A DNA stretch of 64,000 nt from Thiocapsa imhoffii (GTDB lineage Bacteria > Pseudomonadota > Gammaproteobacteria > Chromatiales > Chromatiaceae): contig NZ_NRSD01000001.1 in NCBI RefSeq assembly GCF_016583985.1, forward strand, positions 62,001 to 126,000, written 5' to 3'. The notes beneath the pieces were generated by a model. The model saw only the letters and a list, made by a program, of their open reading frames with translations. It did not search any database and was not told the DNA's origin. Below are positions 17,782 to 26,209 of this stretch, piece after piece. The first letter of the stretch is position 1. The number at the start of each line of letters is the position of its first letter. The translations under genes were made by a program, and so were the position numbers.

Positions 17782-18433
17782 CCCGGTGCCCGGGGTCGGC
17801 GACCGCGAGTCGCAGCGCACCCGGCTCCTGGCGGTTGCCGCGCAGTCCATCATGCAGGGCCTGAGTTGGGCGCGGCCGCTCGTGCCCGACCTGGCCGATT
17901 ATCCGCTGACCCTACAAGCGCAGCGCGCGACCTTTGTCACCCTGAAGCGGGCCGACATGCTGCGTGGCTGCATCGGCGTGCTCGAGCCCAAGCGATCCCT
18001 GGTCGATGACATCGCCCAGAATGCCTACCGCGCGGCCTTCGAGGATCCTCGCTTCGCACCGCTAGAGCGCCATGAACTGTGTGAGCTGACCATCGAGATC
18101 TCAGTCTTGAGTCTCCCCGAGCGCCTCCAGGCTGCCTCGGAGGCCGATCTGATCGCCCAGCTCCGCCCCGGTGTCGACGGCCTGATCCTTGAGGATCAGG
18201 GACAGCGCGCCACCTTCCTGCCCGCGGTTTGGTCGCAATTACCTGATCCGAAAATCTTTCTGTCGCAGTTACGGCGCAAGGCTCGACTGCCAGAAAACGC
18301 GTGGTCGCCGAGTCTGCGGGTGTCGCGCTACACCACCGAGACCTTCGGCGCCGCGTTCGCGGCGATCCCCGAACAGGCTGTCACCCGCGCCCTTGCGCAG
18401 CCGCTCGCTGCCGTTGATGTCCCCCGCCCCTGA
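17759..18433 (+). CDS. amrA: AmmeMemoRadiSam system protein A (AMMECR1 family)
   Basis: A 224-residue protein with an AMMECR1 domain: ATFVTLKRADMLRGCIGVLEP contains the L-R-G-C-I-G signature, followed by AFEDPRFAPLERHEL, TIEISVLS and ATFLPAVWSQLPDPKIFLSQL. AMMECR1 proteins have no proven activity. Together with the MEMO protein just upstream and the divergent radical SAM enzyme it completes the three-component AmmeMemoRadiSam set. ATG at 17768 is an alternative start that shortens the overlap with the MEMO gene to 14 bp. Confidence 0.93.
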   Translation: MVPMPSTDPVPGVGDRESQRTRLLAVAAQSIMQGLSWARPLVPDLADYPLTLQAQRATFVTLKRADMLRGCIGVLEPKRSLVDDIAQNAYRAAFEDPRFAPLERHELCELTIEISVLSLPERLQAASEADLIAQLRPGVDGLILEDQGQRATFLPAVWSQLPDPKIFLSQLRRKARLPENAWSPSLRVSRYTTETFGAAFAAIPEQAVTRALAQPLAAVDVPRP

Positions 18434-18453
18434 GCGCTTGTCGCGAGCCCATC

Positions 18454-20856
18454 ATGCCTGTTGCCCCGCTCAACCCCGCCGCACTCTACCGCCCCTGCGA
18501 CCCGCGCGATCTGGAGTTTGAAACCACCGAGGATCTAGACATCGTTGACGGCATCATCCGTCAGGACCGGGTGATCGAAGCCGTCCACTTTGGCATCGGC
18601 ATCCATCAAGAGGGCTATAACCTCTTTGCTCTCGGCCCCTCCGGGACGGGCAAGTTCGCCCTGATTCGTGGTGTGCTCGAGCAGCGTGCGCGTGCCGAGG
18701 CCGTACCGTCTGACTGGTGCTATGTGTTTAATTTCGAGGATGTCCATCGCCCGCGTGCCTTGTGTTTGCCGCCCGGGCAGGGCTTGGAGTTCATGCGTGA
18801 CATGGAGCAGCTCGTCGCCGCGCTCCATCGCTCGCTGCCGAGCCTGTTCGAGAGCGATGAATACCGGATTCACGCGCAGGCGCTCGCGGAAGACCTCGAG
18901 CAGCTGCAGGAGCGCGCGATGACCGAGATCCGTGAGCAGGCCAAAGCGAAGGACGTCATCTTGCTGCAGACCCCGACGGGCTTCACCCTGGCTCCGGTCC
19001 GCGATGGCAAGCCTCTAGGTCCGAATGAGTTCCAGACCTTGCCAGAGCAGGATCGTCACCGCATCGAACAGGATATCCATACGCTTCAGGGCGAGCTGCG
19101 CAAGGTGATGCATCAGCTGCCTGTGTGGAAGAAGCGTGCGGACGAATTGCTCGAAACACTCCATCGGGAGATGGTCAGTGCCGCCATCGAGAGCCCATTC
19201 GATCACCTCAGCGCGAAGTACGCCAATCAAGCGGCGGTCGTCGACTATCTGTGCCAAGCCCAGCAGGACGTCGTCGAGCACTTTCGCCAGCTCCTGCCTG
19301 AGCGGGAGTCGCCGCCCTCGGATCCTTGGGTGCAGGCGTCTGACGACGGTCCGCCTTGGCATCACCGGTATTGCGTCAATGTCATCCTGAGCCATCCGGA
19401 GAATGGCGGAGCTCCGGTCGTCGTCGTGGATCTCCCGACACATCATCAATTGGTCGGACGCATCGAGCACCGCTCGCACCTGGGAGCGCTGGAAACGGAC
19501 TTCACCATGATCCGTGCCGGCGCCTTGCACCAGGCCAATGGCGGCTACCTCATCGTCGATGCCGCCCAGCTGCTCATGCAGCCCTTTGCCTGGGATACGC
19601 TGAAACGGTTGCTGCGGGCCGGCGAGATCCGCATTGAATCACTGGCGCACATGACGAGCCTGATCAGCACCCTGTCGCTGGAGCCGGAACCGATTCCACT
19701 CGATGTCAAGGTCGTGCTGATTGGTGAGCGTCATGTGTATTATTGGATGTACGACTCGGATCCCGAATTCTGCGAACTCTTCAAGGTGGCGGTCGATTTC
19801 GACGATCGACTCGAATGGACACTCGACACGGTCCGGGGTTATGCCGAGTTCATCGCCTTGGAGGTTCAGCGCGCGGGGCTGCGTCATCTCGATCGCGCCG
19901 CGGTGGCACGCCTGGTCGAGCATGGCGCACGACTTGCCGAGGATAACGAACGCCTTTCAACGCATCTGCGCTCCATCGGAGACCTGGTGCGCGAGAGCGA
20001 CTACTGGGCGCGCATCGCGGGTCGCGCAATCGTGGGATGCGGGGAGGTCCAGCGCGCGATCGATGCCCAGGTTGCCCGCGCGGATCGGATCAGCCGCCGT
20101 TTGATCGAGGAGATCACTCGAGGGAGCATCCTGCTTGAGACCAGGGGTGAGCGGGTCGGCCAGGTCAATGGCCTCGCGGTGATGCGTCTCGGCGGCTGTG
20201 CCTTTGGTCATCCGAGTCGCATCACCGCGCGGGTGCGTCTCGGCCAGGGTGAGGTCATCGACATTGAGCGGGTGGTCAAACTCGGTGGTCCGATCCATTC
20301 GAAGGGTGTGCTGATTCTGCAAGGCTTCATTGCCGGTCGTTACGCCTTGGACGACCCGCTCTCATTCTCGGCCAGCCTCGTCTTCGAGCAGTCCTATGGT
20401 GGGATCGATGGCGATAGCGCCTCGTCGGCCGAACTCTATGCCCTGCTCTCGGCGCTCGCCGCCGTGCCCATTCGCCAAGCGCTGGCCGTTACCGGCTCGG
20501 TCAATCAACTCGGCGAGGTGCAAGCCGTCGGCGGGGTGAACGACAAGATTGAAGGATTCTATGATGTCTGCGCCGCGCGTGGTCTGGTGCCCGGGCAGGG
20601 GGTGCTGATCCCCGCGGCCAATGTGACGCATTTGATGCTGCGTGCCGATGTGCGCGAGGCGGTCGCGCAGGGCCGCTTTGCCGTTTATCCGATCGCGACC
20701 ATCGACGAGGGAATCGAAGTGCTCACGGGTCAGGTCGCGGGCGAGCGTGGACGCGACGGGGCCTTTCCTGTCGCGAGTCTCAACGCGCGCGTGGAGGCCC
20801 GCTTGATCGGCTTTTCGAAGCGACTGCAGCGTGCTGCCTCGTCGGGAGCGCTGTGA
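18454..20856 (+). CDS. Lon-type ATP-dependent protease (AAA_32/LonB-like)
   Basis: An 800-residue protein. An N-terminal AAA-like region holds GPSGTGKF at 61-68, a Walker A in which the usual Ser/Thr after Lys is Phe. A long coiled-coil insert (about 125-280) follows, then a second AAA section with VVVDLPTHHQLVGRIE and GGYLIVDAAQLL. The C-terminal Lon protease domain has the dyad Ser655 (GGIDGDSASS) and Lys698 (GGVNDKIEGF), 43 residues apart as in Lon. It lacks the Lon LAN domain. This subfamily often has weak nucleotide motifs. It starts 20 bp after amrA on the same strand and may be co-transcribed with it. Confidence 0.92.
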   Translation: MPVAPLNPAALYRPCDPRDLEFETTEDLDIVDGIIRQDRVIEAVHFGIGIHQEGYNLFALGPSGTGKFALIRGVLEQRARAEAVPSDWCYVFNFEDVHRPRALCLPPGQGLEFMRDMEQLVAALHRSLPSLFESDEYRIHAQALAEDLEQLQERAMTEIREQAKAKDVILLQTPTGFTLAPVRDGKPLGPNEFQTLPEQDRHRIEQDIHTLQGELRKVMHQLPVWKKRADELLETLHREMVSAAIESPFDHLSAKYANQAAVVDYLCQAQQDVVEHFRQLLPERESPPSDPWVQASDDGPPWHHRYCVNVILSHPENGGAPVVVVDLPTHHQLVGRIEHRSHLGALETDFTMIRAGALHQANGGYLIVDAAQLLMQPFAWDTLKRLLRAGEIRIESLAHMTSLISTLSLEPEPIPLDVKVVLIGERHVYYWMYDSDPEFCELFKVAVDFDDRLEWTLDTVRGYAEFIALEVQRAGLRHLDRAAVARLVEHGARLAEDNERLSTHLRSIGDLVRESDYWARIAGRAIVGCGEVQRAIDAQVARADRISRRLIEEITRGSILLETRGERVGQVNGLAVMRLGGCAFGHPSRITARVRLGQGEVIDIERVVKLGGPIHSKGVLILQGFIAGRYALDDPLSFSASLVFEQSYGGIDGDSASSAELYALLSALAAVPIRQALAVTGSVNQLGEVQAVGGVNDKIEGFYDVCAARGLVPGQGVLIPAANVTHLMLRADVREAVAQGRFAVYPIATIDEGIEVLTGQVAGERGRDGAFPVASLNARVEARLIGFSKRLQRAASSGAL

Positions 20857-20984
20857 TCGATCCCCTCGTGTGCGGAGCTCGTGATCCCTGGGGCTCGCGC
20901 CATCCCACTCTAGAGCCAACTCGCATCCCCTGGCGGTCTGACACTCTGATCGGGCGCTGAGGCCGTGCCGCCATCACGCACCAC

Positions 20985-21000
20985 CCCCTGCGCTCAGGGG
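20985..21000. terminator. Hairpin between convergent genes
   Basis: CCCCTG and CAGGGG form a 6-bp GC stem with a CGCT loop, between the lon-like gene and the convergent acyltransferase fusion. No T-run; it could serve either strand. Confidence 0.35.
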
Positions 21001-21001
21001 T

Positions 21002-23830
21002 TCAGGACGTCGGCATCGCGCTCGTGTGTGCTGCCTCGAGGACCTCGGCGATGCATGCGCGGGCGCGATCTCGCAGCGCTACCGCCGCGGCCCAATCCGA
21101 TCCAGTGGGTTCCAATGGCGGGAGGATGATGACCTCGGCCGTGCCGGGTCGCGGCGCGAAACTGTCGCCTGGCATCAGGGCCCGAGTCCCGCGGATCACG
21201 ATGGGGATCACCGGCACGCCGATCTGAGCGGCCGCGGCAAAGGCGCCCATCCGGAAGGGCAGGAGTCCCGGCTGCGCACGGAAGGTGCCTTCGGGAAACA
21301 TCGCGAGGGTGGTCCCGTCGCCGACCTGTTGCGCGAGACGCGTGGATTCGAGACGGCCCGAATGTGGATCGAAGCGATCGACGAAGTGCGCGCCCATGCG
21401 TCGCAAGAAGGCACCGACGATCAGCCGGCTGGCCAATTCCTGCTTCACGACGAAACCGAGCGGACGGGCAACCGCCTCGCTCAAGATCAGACCGTCGAGA
21501 TAGCTTTCATGGTTGGCGACCAGAATGACGGGGCTGCTGTCGGCGGGTAAGTGCGCGCGCCCGCTCACCGTCAGTCGCAGCCCCGTGAGACGCCGTAGCA
21601 GTCGAATACCGAAGCGGGCCAGCGCCCACCGCCGTGACCGGTTCGGGAGCAATCGGATGGCGATCCAAAACCAGGGGGCGAGCACCAGGAAGACGGACCA
21701 GGCATATCCGGCGTAAAGCTGGTGCGGGAAACGGCGCACCCGGGAGTGGAGGCCGGATAGCCCAACCCGCAGCAGTTGCCAGGCGGGGCGTCGCGCGGGT
21801 TCCTCGAGTCGCCCGGCGAGATAGCGTTCGCGCGTGGCCGCACGCCGCAACTTGCCACTCGAGGTCTTGAGCACCGCGCGCGGTGGAACGAGGAGCAGGA
21901 TATCGGGGGGGATCCCCAGGACCTCCGTGGCACGCTCGCGCAAGCGCCGGGTCAAGTCGGCGCGGTGCTCGGGATCTCGTACCTTGGTCTCGGCCAGGAT
22001 GACCAGCCGTTCGCTCCCCAGTTCGGGATCCTCCGCCGCGAAGGCCACCACGCATCCCTTGCGCACCCCGGCGATCTCGCCGAGCGCCTGCTCGACCTCG
22101 TAGGGGTAGAGGTTGCGGCCACCGCGGATGATCAGATCCTTGACGCGGCCGCTCAGATACACCTCGCCATCGGCCAGATAGGCCCGGTCACCGGTCGCAT
22201 GCCAACCGTCGCGGATCAGCGCTCGGGTGGCCTCGGGATTGCGATAATAGCCCTGGGTTGCGGAGGGGCCACGAAACTCAAGCAGCCCCTCGTGCCGGTC
22301 TGGCCGTTCGTGACCGCCTGCGTCGACCACCCGCAGTTGGTAGCCGGGCAGGGCGCGTCCACAGGCGACGATCTGCAGTGCCTCCGGATCTGTGCAGGCG
22401 ACCGGTAACGCATGGCTGGATTGCGCGAACCGATCGCGATCGATGCAGTCAACGCGCGGTCCACGACCAAGCGGTGGAAAGGCGAGCCCCACGGCCGCCT
22501 CGGCGAGCCCGTAGACCGGTGCTAAGGCGGTGGGGCGCAAGCCGCAGGGAGCGAAACGGGCGGCGAACCGTGCCAGGGTCGTCGGGCTCACCGGCTCGGC
22601 TCCGTTCAGTGCCCACCGCCAACGGCTGAGATCCAGTTCGCTGAGCTGGGCGTCCGTGATCCGGGTCAAGCAGAGTTCGTAGGCAAAGTTCGGTGCCGCC
22701 GAGAGGGTTCCCCCGTGCCGATGAATGGCCTCCAGCCACCGCACCGGTCGGGCGAGGAAGGACAGTGGCGACATGGCGATCAAGGGGACGGCGTAATAGA
22801 GGCTCCCCAGCCAGGCTCCGATCAGGCCCATGTCGTGATAGAGCGGGAGCCAACTGACGAAGACATCGTCGGGTGCGATCTCGACCACGGTCCCCATCGC
22901 GCGGATATTCGCGAGCAGATCGGCATGAGTGAGCACAACGCCCTTGGGATCACCGGTGCTGCCGGACGTGTATTGCAGGAAGGCGATGTCCCGTGCCGCC
23001 GCGCGCGGGCCGGCCTGGGTGATGTCGGCCGGAGCTGAAGGCGTGGTTGCGAGTTCTTCCAGGGTCAGGATCGCACGCAAGGATGGAACCTGAACCCGGA
23101 GCACGCGCGCGATGGTGCGCGCCTCCGGGACCGTGATCAGGAAGACCACACCGGCGTTATCGAGGATCCGACCGTGCCGGCGCAGATGCTCCTCGATGAG
23201 CTGCGGGCGCGCGGGCGGGTAGATGGGCACCGGGATGCCTCCCGCCATCAGAACGCCGAAGAAGGCATCGAAATAGCCCGGCCCGGTCGGCAGCATCAAG
23301 GCCACCGTGGCCCCTGGGCGCAGCCCTGCTTGTCGGAGGTGACCAGCGACCCGCGCAGCCCCTTCGGCCAAGGCCCGATAGCTGATCGAGACTGGCGGTG
23401 CGTCGGGTGCCTCGAAGCGGATATGGAGACGCTCAGGGTGGCGTTGCAGATGCCAGTCCAGGGCCTCAAGGAGCGTCTGCGCCGCATCAGGGTGGTCGGC
23501 GTCGGCGGCCTCGGGAACGGGGGAGGGCGCCACCCTGGTCATCGTCTCCGTCGCTCCAGGGGTGACACGAGAGCGATCTTGAACCAACGCGAGCAGGTCG
23601 CGCGCGGTGCCCGCGAGCATGGCTTGATCGGGTAAGGACACCGTCAGTTCGGTTTCGATGCGCGCGATCAGTTCGGAGCGACTGAGGCTGTCGAGTCCGA
23701 GATCGGTTTCCAGACGGGTATCGAGGTCGATCCCACCAGTGGGTTCGGGGAGGCGTGACTCGTGGGCGAAGCGTTCCAAGATCGCGAGGAGGCGGGTGGC
23801 ATCTGAGTGGTCAGCGGATGGCGATGTCAT
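21002..23830 (-). CDS. ACP - fatty acyl-AMP ligase - 1-acylglycerol-phosphate acyltransferase fusion
   Basis: A 942-residue three-domain enzyme. Residues 1-85 are an acyl carrier protein with LETDLGLDSLSRSEL, Ser48 being the phosphopantetheine site. About 130-690 is an adenylate-forming ligase (YTSGSTGDPKGVVLTH, SWLPLYHDMGLIG, ATGDRAYLADGEVYLSGR, LKTSSGKLRR) closest in style to fatty acyl-AMP ligases. About 735-925 is a PlsC acyltransferase with VANHESYLDGLI (H-x4-D) and MFPEGTFRAQPG. A short hydrophobic stretch near 705 may anchor it to the membrane. It plausibly activates a free fatty acid, loads it on its own ACP and transfers it to a lysolipid or alcohol. ACP at the N-terminus is unusual. 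Confidence 0.88.
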   Translation of the reverse strand: MTSPSADHSDATRLLAILERFAHESRLPEPTGGIDLDTRLETDLGLDSLSRSELIARIETELTVSLPDQAMLAGTARDLLALVQDRSRVTPGATETMTRVAPSPVPEAADADHPDAAQTLLEALDWHLQRHPERLHIRFEAPDAPPVSISYRALAEGAARVAGHLRQAGLRPGATVALMLPTGPGYFDAFFGVLMAGGIPVPIYPPARPQLIEEHLRRHGRILDNAGVVFLITVPEARTIARVLRVQVPSLRAILTLEELATTPSAPADITQAGPRAAARDIAFLQYTSGSTGDPKGVVLTHADLLANIRAMGTVVEIAPDDVFVSWLPLYHDMGLIGAWLGSLYYAVPLIAMSPLSFLARPVRWLEAIHRHGGTLSAAPNFAYELCLTRITDAQLSELDLSRWRWALNGAEPVSPTTLARFAARFAPCGLRPTALAPVYGLAEAAVGLAFPPLGRGPRVDCIDRDRFAQSSHALPVACTDPEALQIVACGRALPGYQLRVVDAGGHERPDRHEGLLEFRGPSATQGYYRNPEATRALIRDGWHATGDRAYLADGEVYLSGRVKDLIIRGGRNLYPYEVEQALGEIAGVRKGCVVAFAAEDPELGSERLVILAETKVRDPEHRADLTRRLRERATEVLGIPPDILLLVPPRAVLKTSSGKLRRAATRERYLAGRLEEPARRPAWQLLRVGLSGLHSRVRRFPHQLYAGYAWSVFLVLAPWFWIAIRLLPNRSRRWALARFGIRLLRRLTGLRLTVSGRAHLPADSSPVILVANHESYLDGLILSEAVARPLGFVVKQELASRLIVGAFLRRMGAHFVDRFDPHSGRLESTRLAQQVGDGTTLAMFPEGTFRAQPGLLPFRMGAFAAAAQIGVPVIPIVIRGTRALMPGDSFAPRPGTAEVIILPPLEPTGSDWAAAVALRDRARACIAEVLEAAHTSAMPTS

Positions 23831-24071
23831 CCTTGCGAATCCTCATTGAGGAATGGCGTCATTCGTGGTGAATGAAGACATGGACTGGCGAGCCCGCGAG
23901 TGGATCCGCTTGATGAATCCAGTTGTGAGCTCGAAACAGGCCGTCGGTCGCGACGGTGCGTTCGGTCAGGGTATCCGGTGCCGAGGGGGCGTCGCTCGCA
24001 CACCATAGACCGTCCAGGAATACATGGTGCTGCTGAGATCACACGCTACCGCCTCTGTGTAGCGAAGGCAA

Positions 24072-25982
24072 ATGCGCCGGGTTGAAATCGAACGCGCCTT
24101 GCCGGTGCCGCGGGACCCAGGATCGAGAATGGTGAATCAAAACAAAAAGCAGCTGGATGCCGCAGGGGAGCTGCTTGCGCTCTGGATCGACGCGCCGCCA
24201 ATGGAGGTCTGTCACGAGCACGTTGCGACGCCCCCTGGCCTGTGTGACGCAGCGACCATTCAGGGTCTCGAGCAGCGGCTCTGGCAATTCAATGCCATCT
24301 TTGACGCGGCGACCGATGGCATGATGATTACGGATCCGCGGGGGCATATCCAGGACGTCAATCCTGCTTTTACGCGCATCACGGGATACACCGCGGCTGA
24401 GGTGCTCGGGCGTCAGCCGAATCTGCTCAATGCCGAGTGGCATACACGTGCCTTCTTCGCGCGGATGTGGCGTCAACTCCTTCGGGAGGGGGCCTGGGAC
24501 GGACAGATCTGGATTCGCAATAAGGACGGCGTGGTCCATCTGCAAACCCTGCGGATCCGCCGTATCTGTGATGCTGATGGTGTTGCCGTGAATTATGTCG
24601 GCCTGTTTGCCGAGCGCTCCACCGGGCGCTTGGGCACGAGGCCAACCGAGTCACATGCTCACTATGATCCACTCACCAAGCTCCCCAACCGCCTCCTCTT
24701 CGAGGGCCGCTTGCGCCAAGTGCTCGACCCGAACCGCCCCCCTGCACGCGCGCAAGCGCTCTTCCTGTTGGGACTCGATCGGCTCACGTATTTCAATGCC
24801 AGTCTTGGGCATGCGTTGGGCGATGAATTGCTGCGTGCGCTCGCACTTCGCCTGCGCGAAGGCCTTCGCCCGAGTGATCCCGTTGCGCGGCTTGATGGCG
24901 ATCAATTCGGCCTGTTACTGGAGGGGGTCAAGACGGCAGAGGAGGCCGCCGAGATTGCGAAACGGCTGTGCGTATCATTGCGTGAGCCATTCATGATTCG
25001 TGCTCATCAGGGCTTCGTCACGGCGAGTGTGGGGATTTGTCTAGACACGACGGCGGGGTATGACGCTGAGATTATGATGGCCCATGCCGAGGCGGCCTTA
25101 CGTCAGGCAAAGCAAGGGGGGCGCAACGACTTTCGGATCTTTGCGCGAGCACTCACCAGTGCGCCGAGCGAGTACGAGCAGATGCGCAACGCGTTGCGCC
25201 TGGCTCTCGAGCGAGGTGAGTTTCGACTGTACCTCCAGCCACGCATCGATCTTGCCAGCGGTCGGTGGATGAGTGCCGAGGCGAGCATTCGTTGGCATCA
25301 TCCCGAGTGGGGGATCCTGCCATCGGAGCGTGTTGAATCGCTCGCCGAATCATGCGGGATGCTGCTGGACATTGGGCACTGGTTGTTCGCCGAAGTCGGT
25401 GCCTGTCGGCGGCTCTGGAGCCGTCTCAATGTGCCAAACCAGGTGCTTGCGATCGCGCTGACGGAGGCGCAGTTGACACGTTTCGACCTCTTGCAGTCCG
25501 TCGAAGCACTCCTCGGTGACCAGGATCGGGAGCGTTTTCGCCTGTCGATCGAACTGCCTGCAACCTTGCTGTTCAAACACTCCGAACGGGCGCGCGACGT
25601 CCTGATCGCTCTCCACGAGAGGCATGTTGCGCTCACCCTGAGCGATGTCGGTCCGGGTTGGATCGCGCCCTTGCTGATGCGACGACTGCCGCTCCAGTGT
25701 CTCAAACTGGAGCGCGCCATGCTCAGCAGCATTCCCGACTCCGCGGACCACATGGCGGTGGTGCAGGCGCTGATCGCGATGGCGCAGGCGCTGGATCTCG
25801 AGATCATCGCCGATGGCGTGCATGATGAGCGTCAACGGATGTTCTTGCTCAACAGCGGCTGTCTCCTCGCCCAAGGCGAACTGTTCGCGCGCCCCATGCC
25901 GGCTACTCAGTTCGCGCGGCACCTGACCCAGTTTGCACCGGCGGCGTCAGCGGCCGGGACCACTCCGCCCGATCCACTCTAG
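24072..25982 (+). CDS. PAS-GGDEF-EAL domain protein with degenerate catalytic motifs
   Basis: A 636-residue cytoplasmic signalling protein. The PAS domain is about 70-185 (FDAATDGMMITDPRGHIQDVNPAFTRITGY). The GGDEF domain follows (DPLTKLPNRLLFEGRL) but its signature reads RLDGDQFGLLL. In the EAL domain the E-x-L site reads EASIRWHHPEWG, the DDFGTG loop is SDVGPGW, and AEGVE is ADGVHDE. Both activities are therefore probably lost and the protein may bind c-di-GMP or act through protein contacts. Two starts are possible: 24072 (GAAGG close upstream) and 24129 (MVNQNKKQ). No partner gene is adjacent. Confidence 0.85.
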   Translation: MRRVEIERALPVPRDPGSRMVNQNKKQLDAAGELLALWIDAPPMEVCHEHVATPPGLCDAATIQGLEQRLWQFNAIFDAATDGMMITDPRGHIQDVNPAFTRITGYTAAEVLGRQPNLLNAEWHTRAFFARMWRQLLREGAWDGQIWIRNKDGVVHLQTLRIRRICDADGVAVNYVGLFAERSTGRLGTRPTESHAHYDPLTKLPNRLLFEGRLRQVLDPNRPPARAQALFLLGLDRLTYFNASLGHALGDELLRALALRLREGLRPSDPVARLDGDQFGLLLEGVKTAEEAAEIAKRLCVSLREPFMIRAHQGFVTASVGICLDTTAGYDAEIMMAHAEAALRQAKQGGRNDFRIFARALTSAPSEYEQMRNALRLALERGEFRLYLQPRIDLASGRWMSAEASIRWHHPEWGILPSERVESLAESCGMLLDIGHWLFAEVGACRRLWSRLNVPNQVLAIALTEAQLTRFDLLQSVEALLGDQDRERFRLSIELPATLLFKHSERARDVLIALHERHVALTLSDVGPGWIAPLLMRRLPLQCLKLERAMLSSIPDSADHMAVVQALIAMAQALDLEIIADGVHDERQRMFLLNSGCLLAQGELFARPMPATQFARHLTQFAPAASAAGTTPPDPL

Positions 25983-26209
25983 CGTGCGTTGCGCATGACC
26001 GTGGACGGCTGAGGCCGGCAGGAGAGGATGGCCCGGAGGTCGGGGCGCCGTGCGGACTCGAGCCCGTGGAGAACCGAGGGGGATCCGCTGCGGGTCTTTT
26101 GAGGTGCACGCTGATGCCCACGCGGCGCCGATCGCACATACGCGACCTTGCGACGTTCGGGCATGACGTGTCTAATCATCCGTCAATGTTCGCACGATGA
26201 GAGTGGCCC

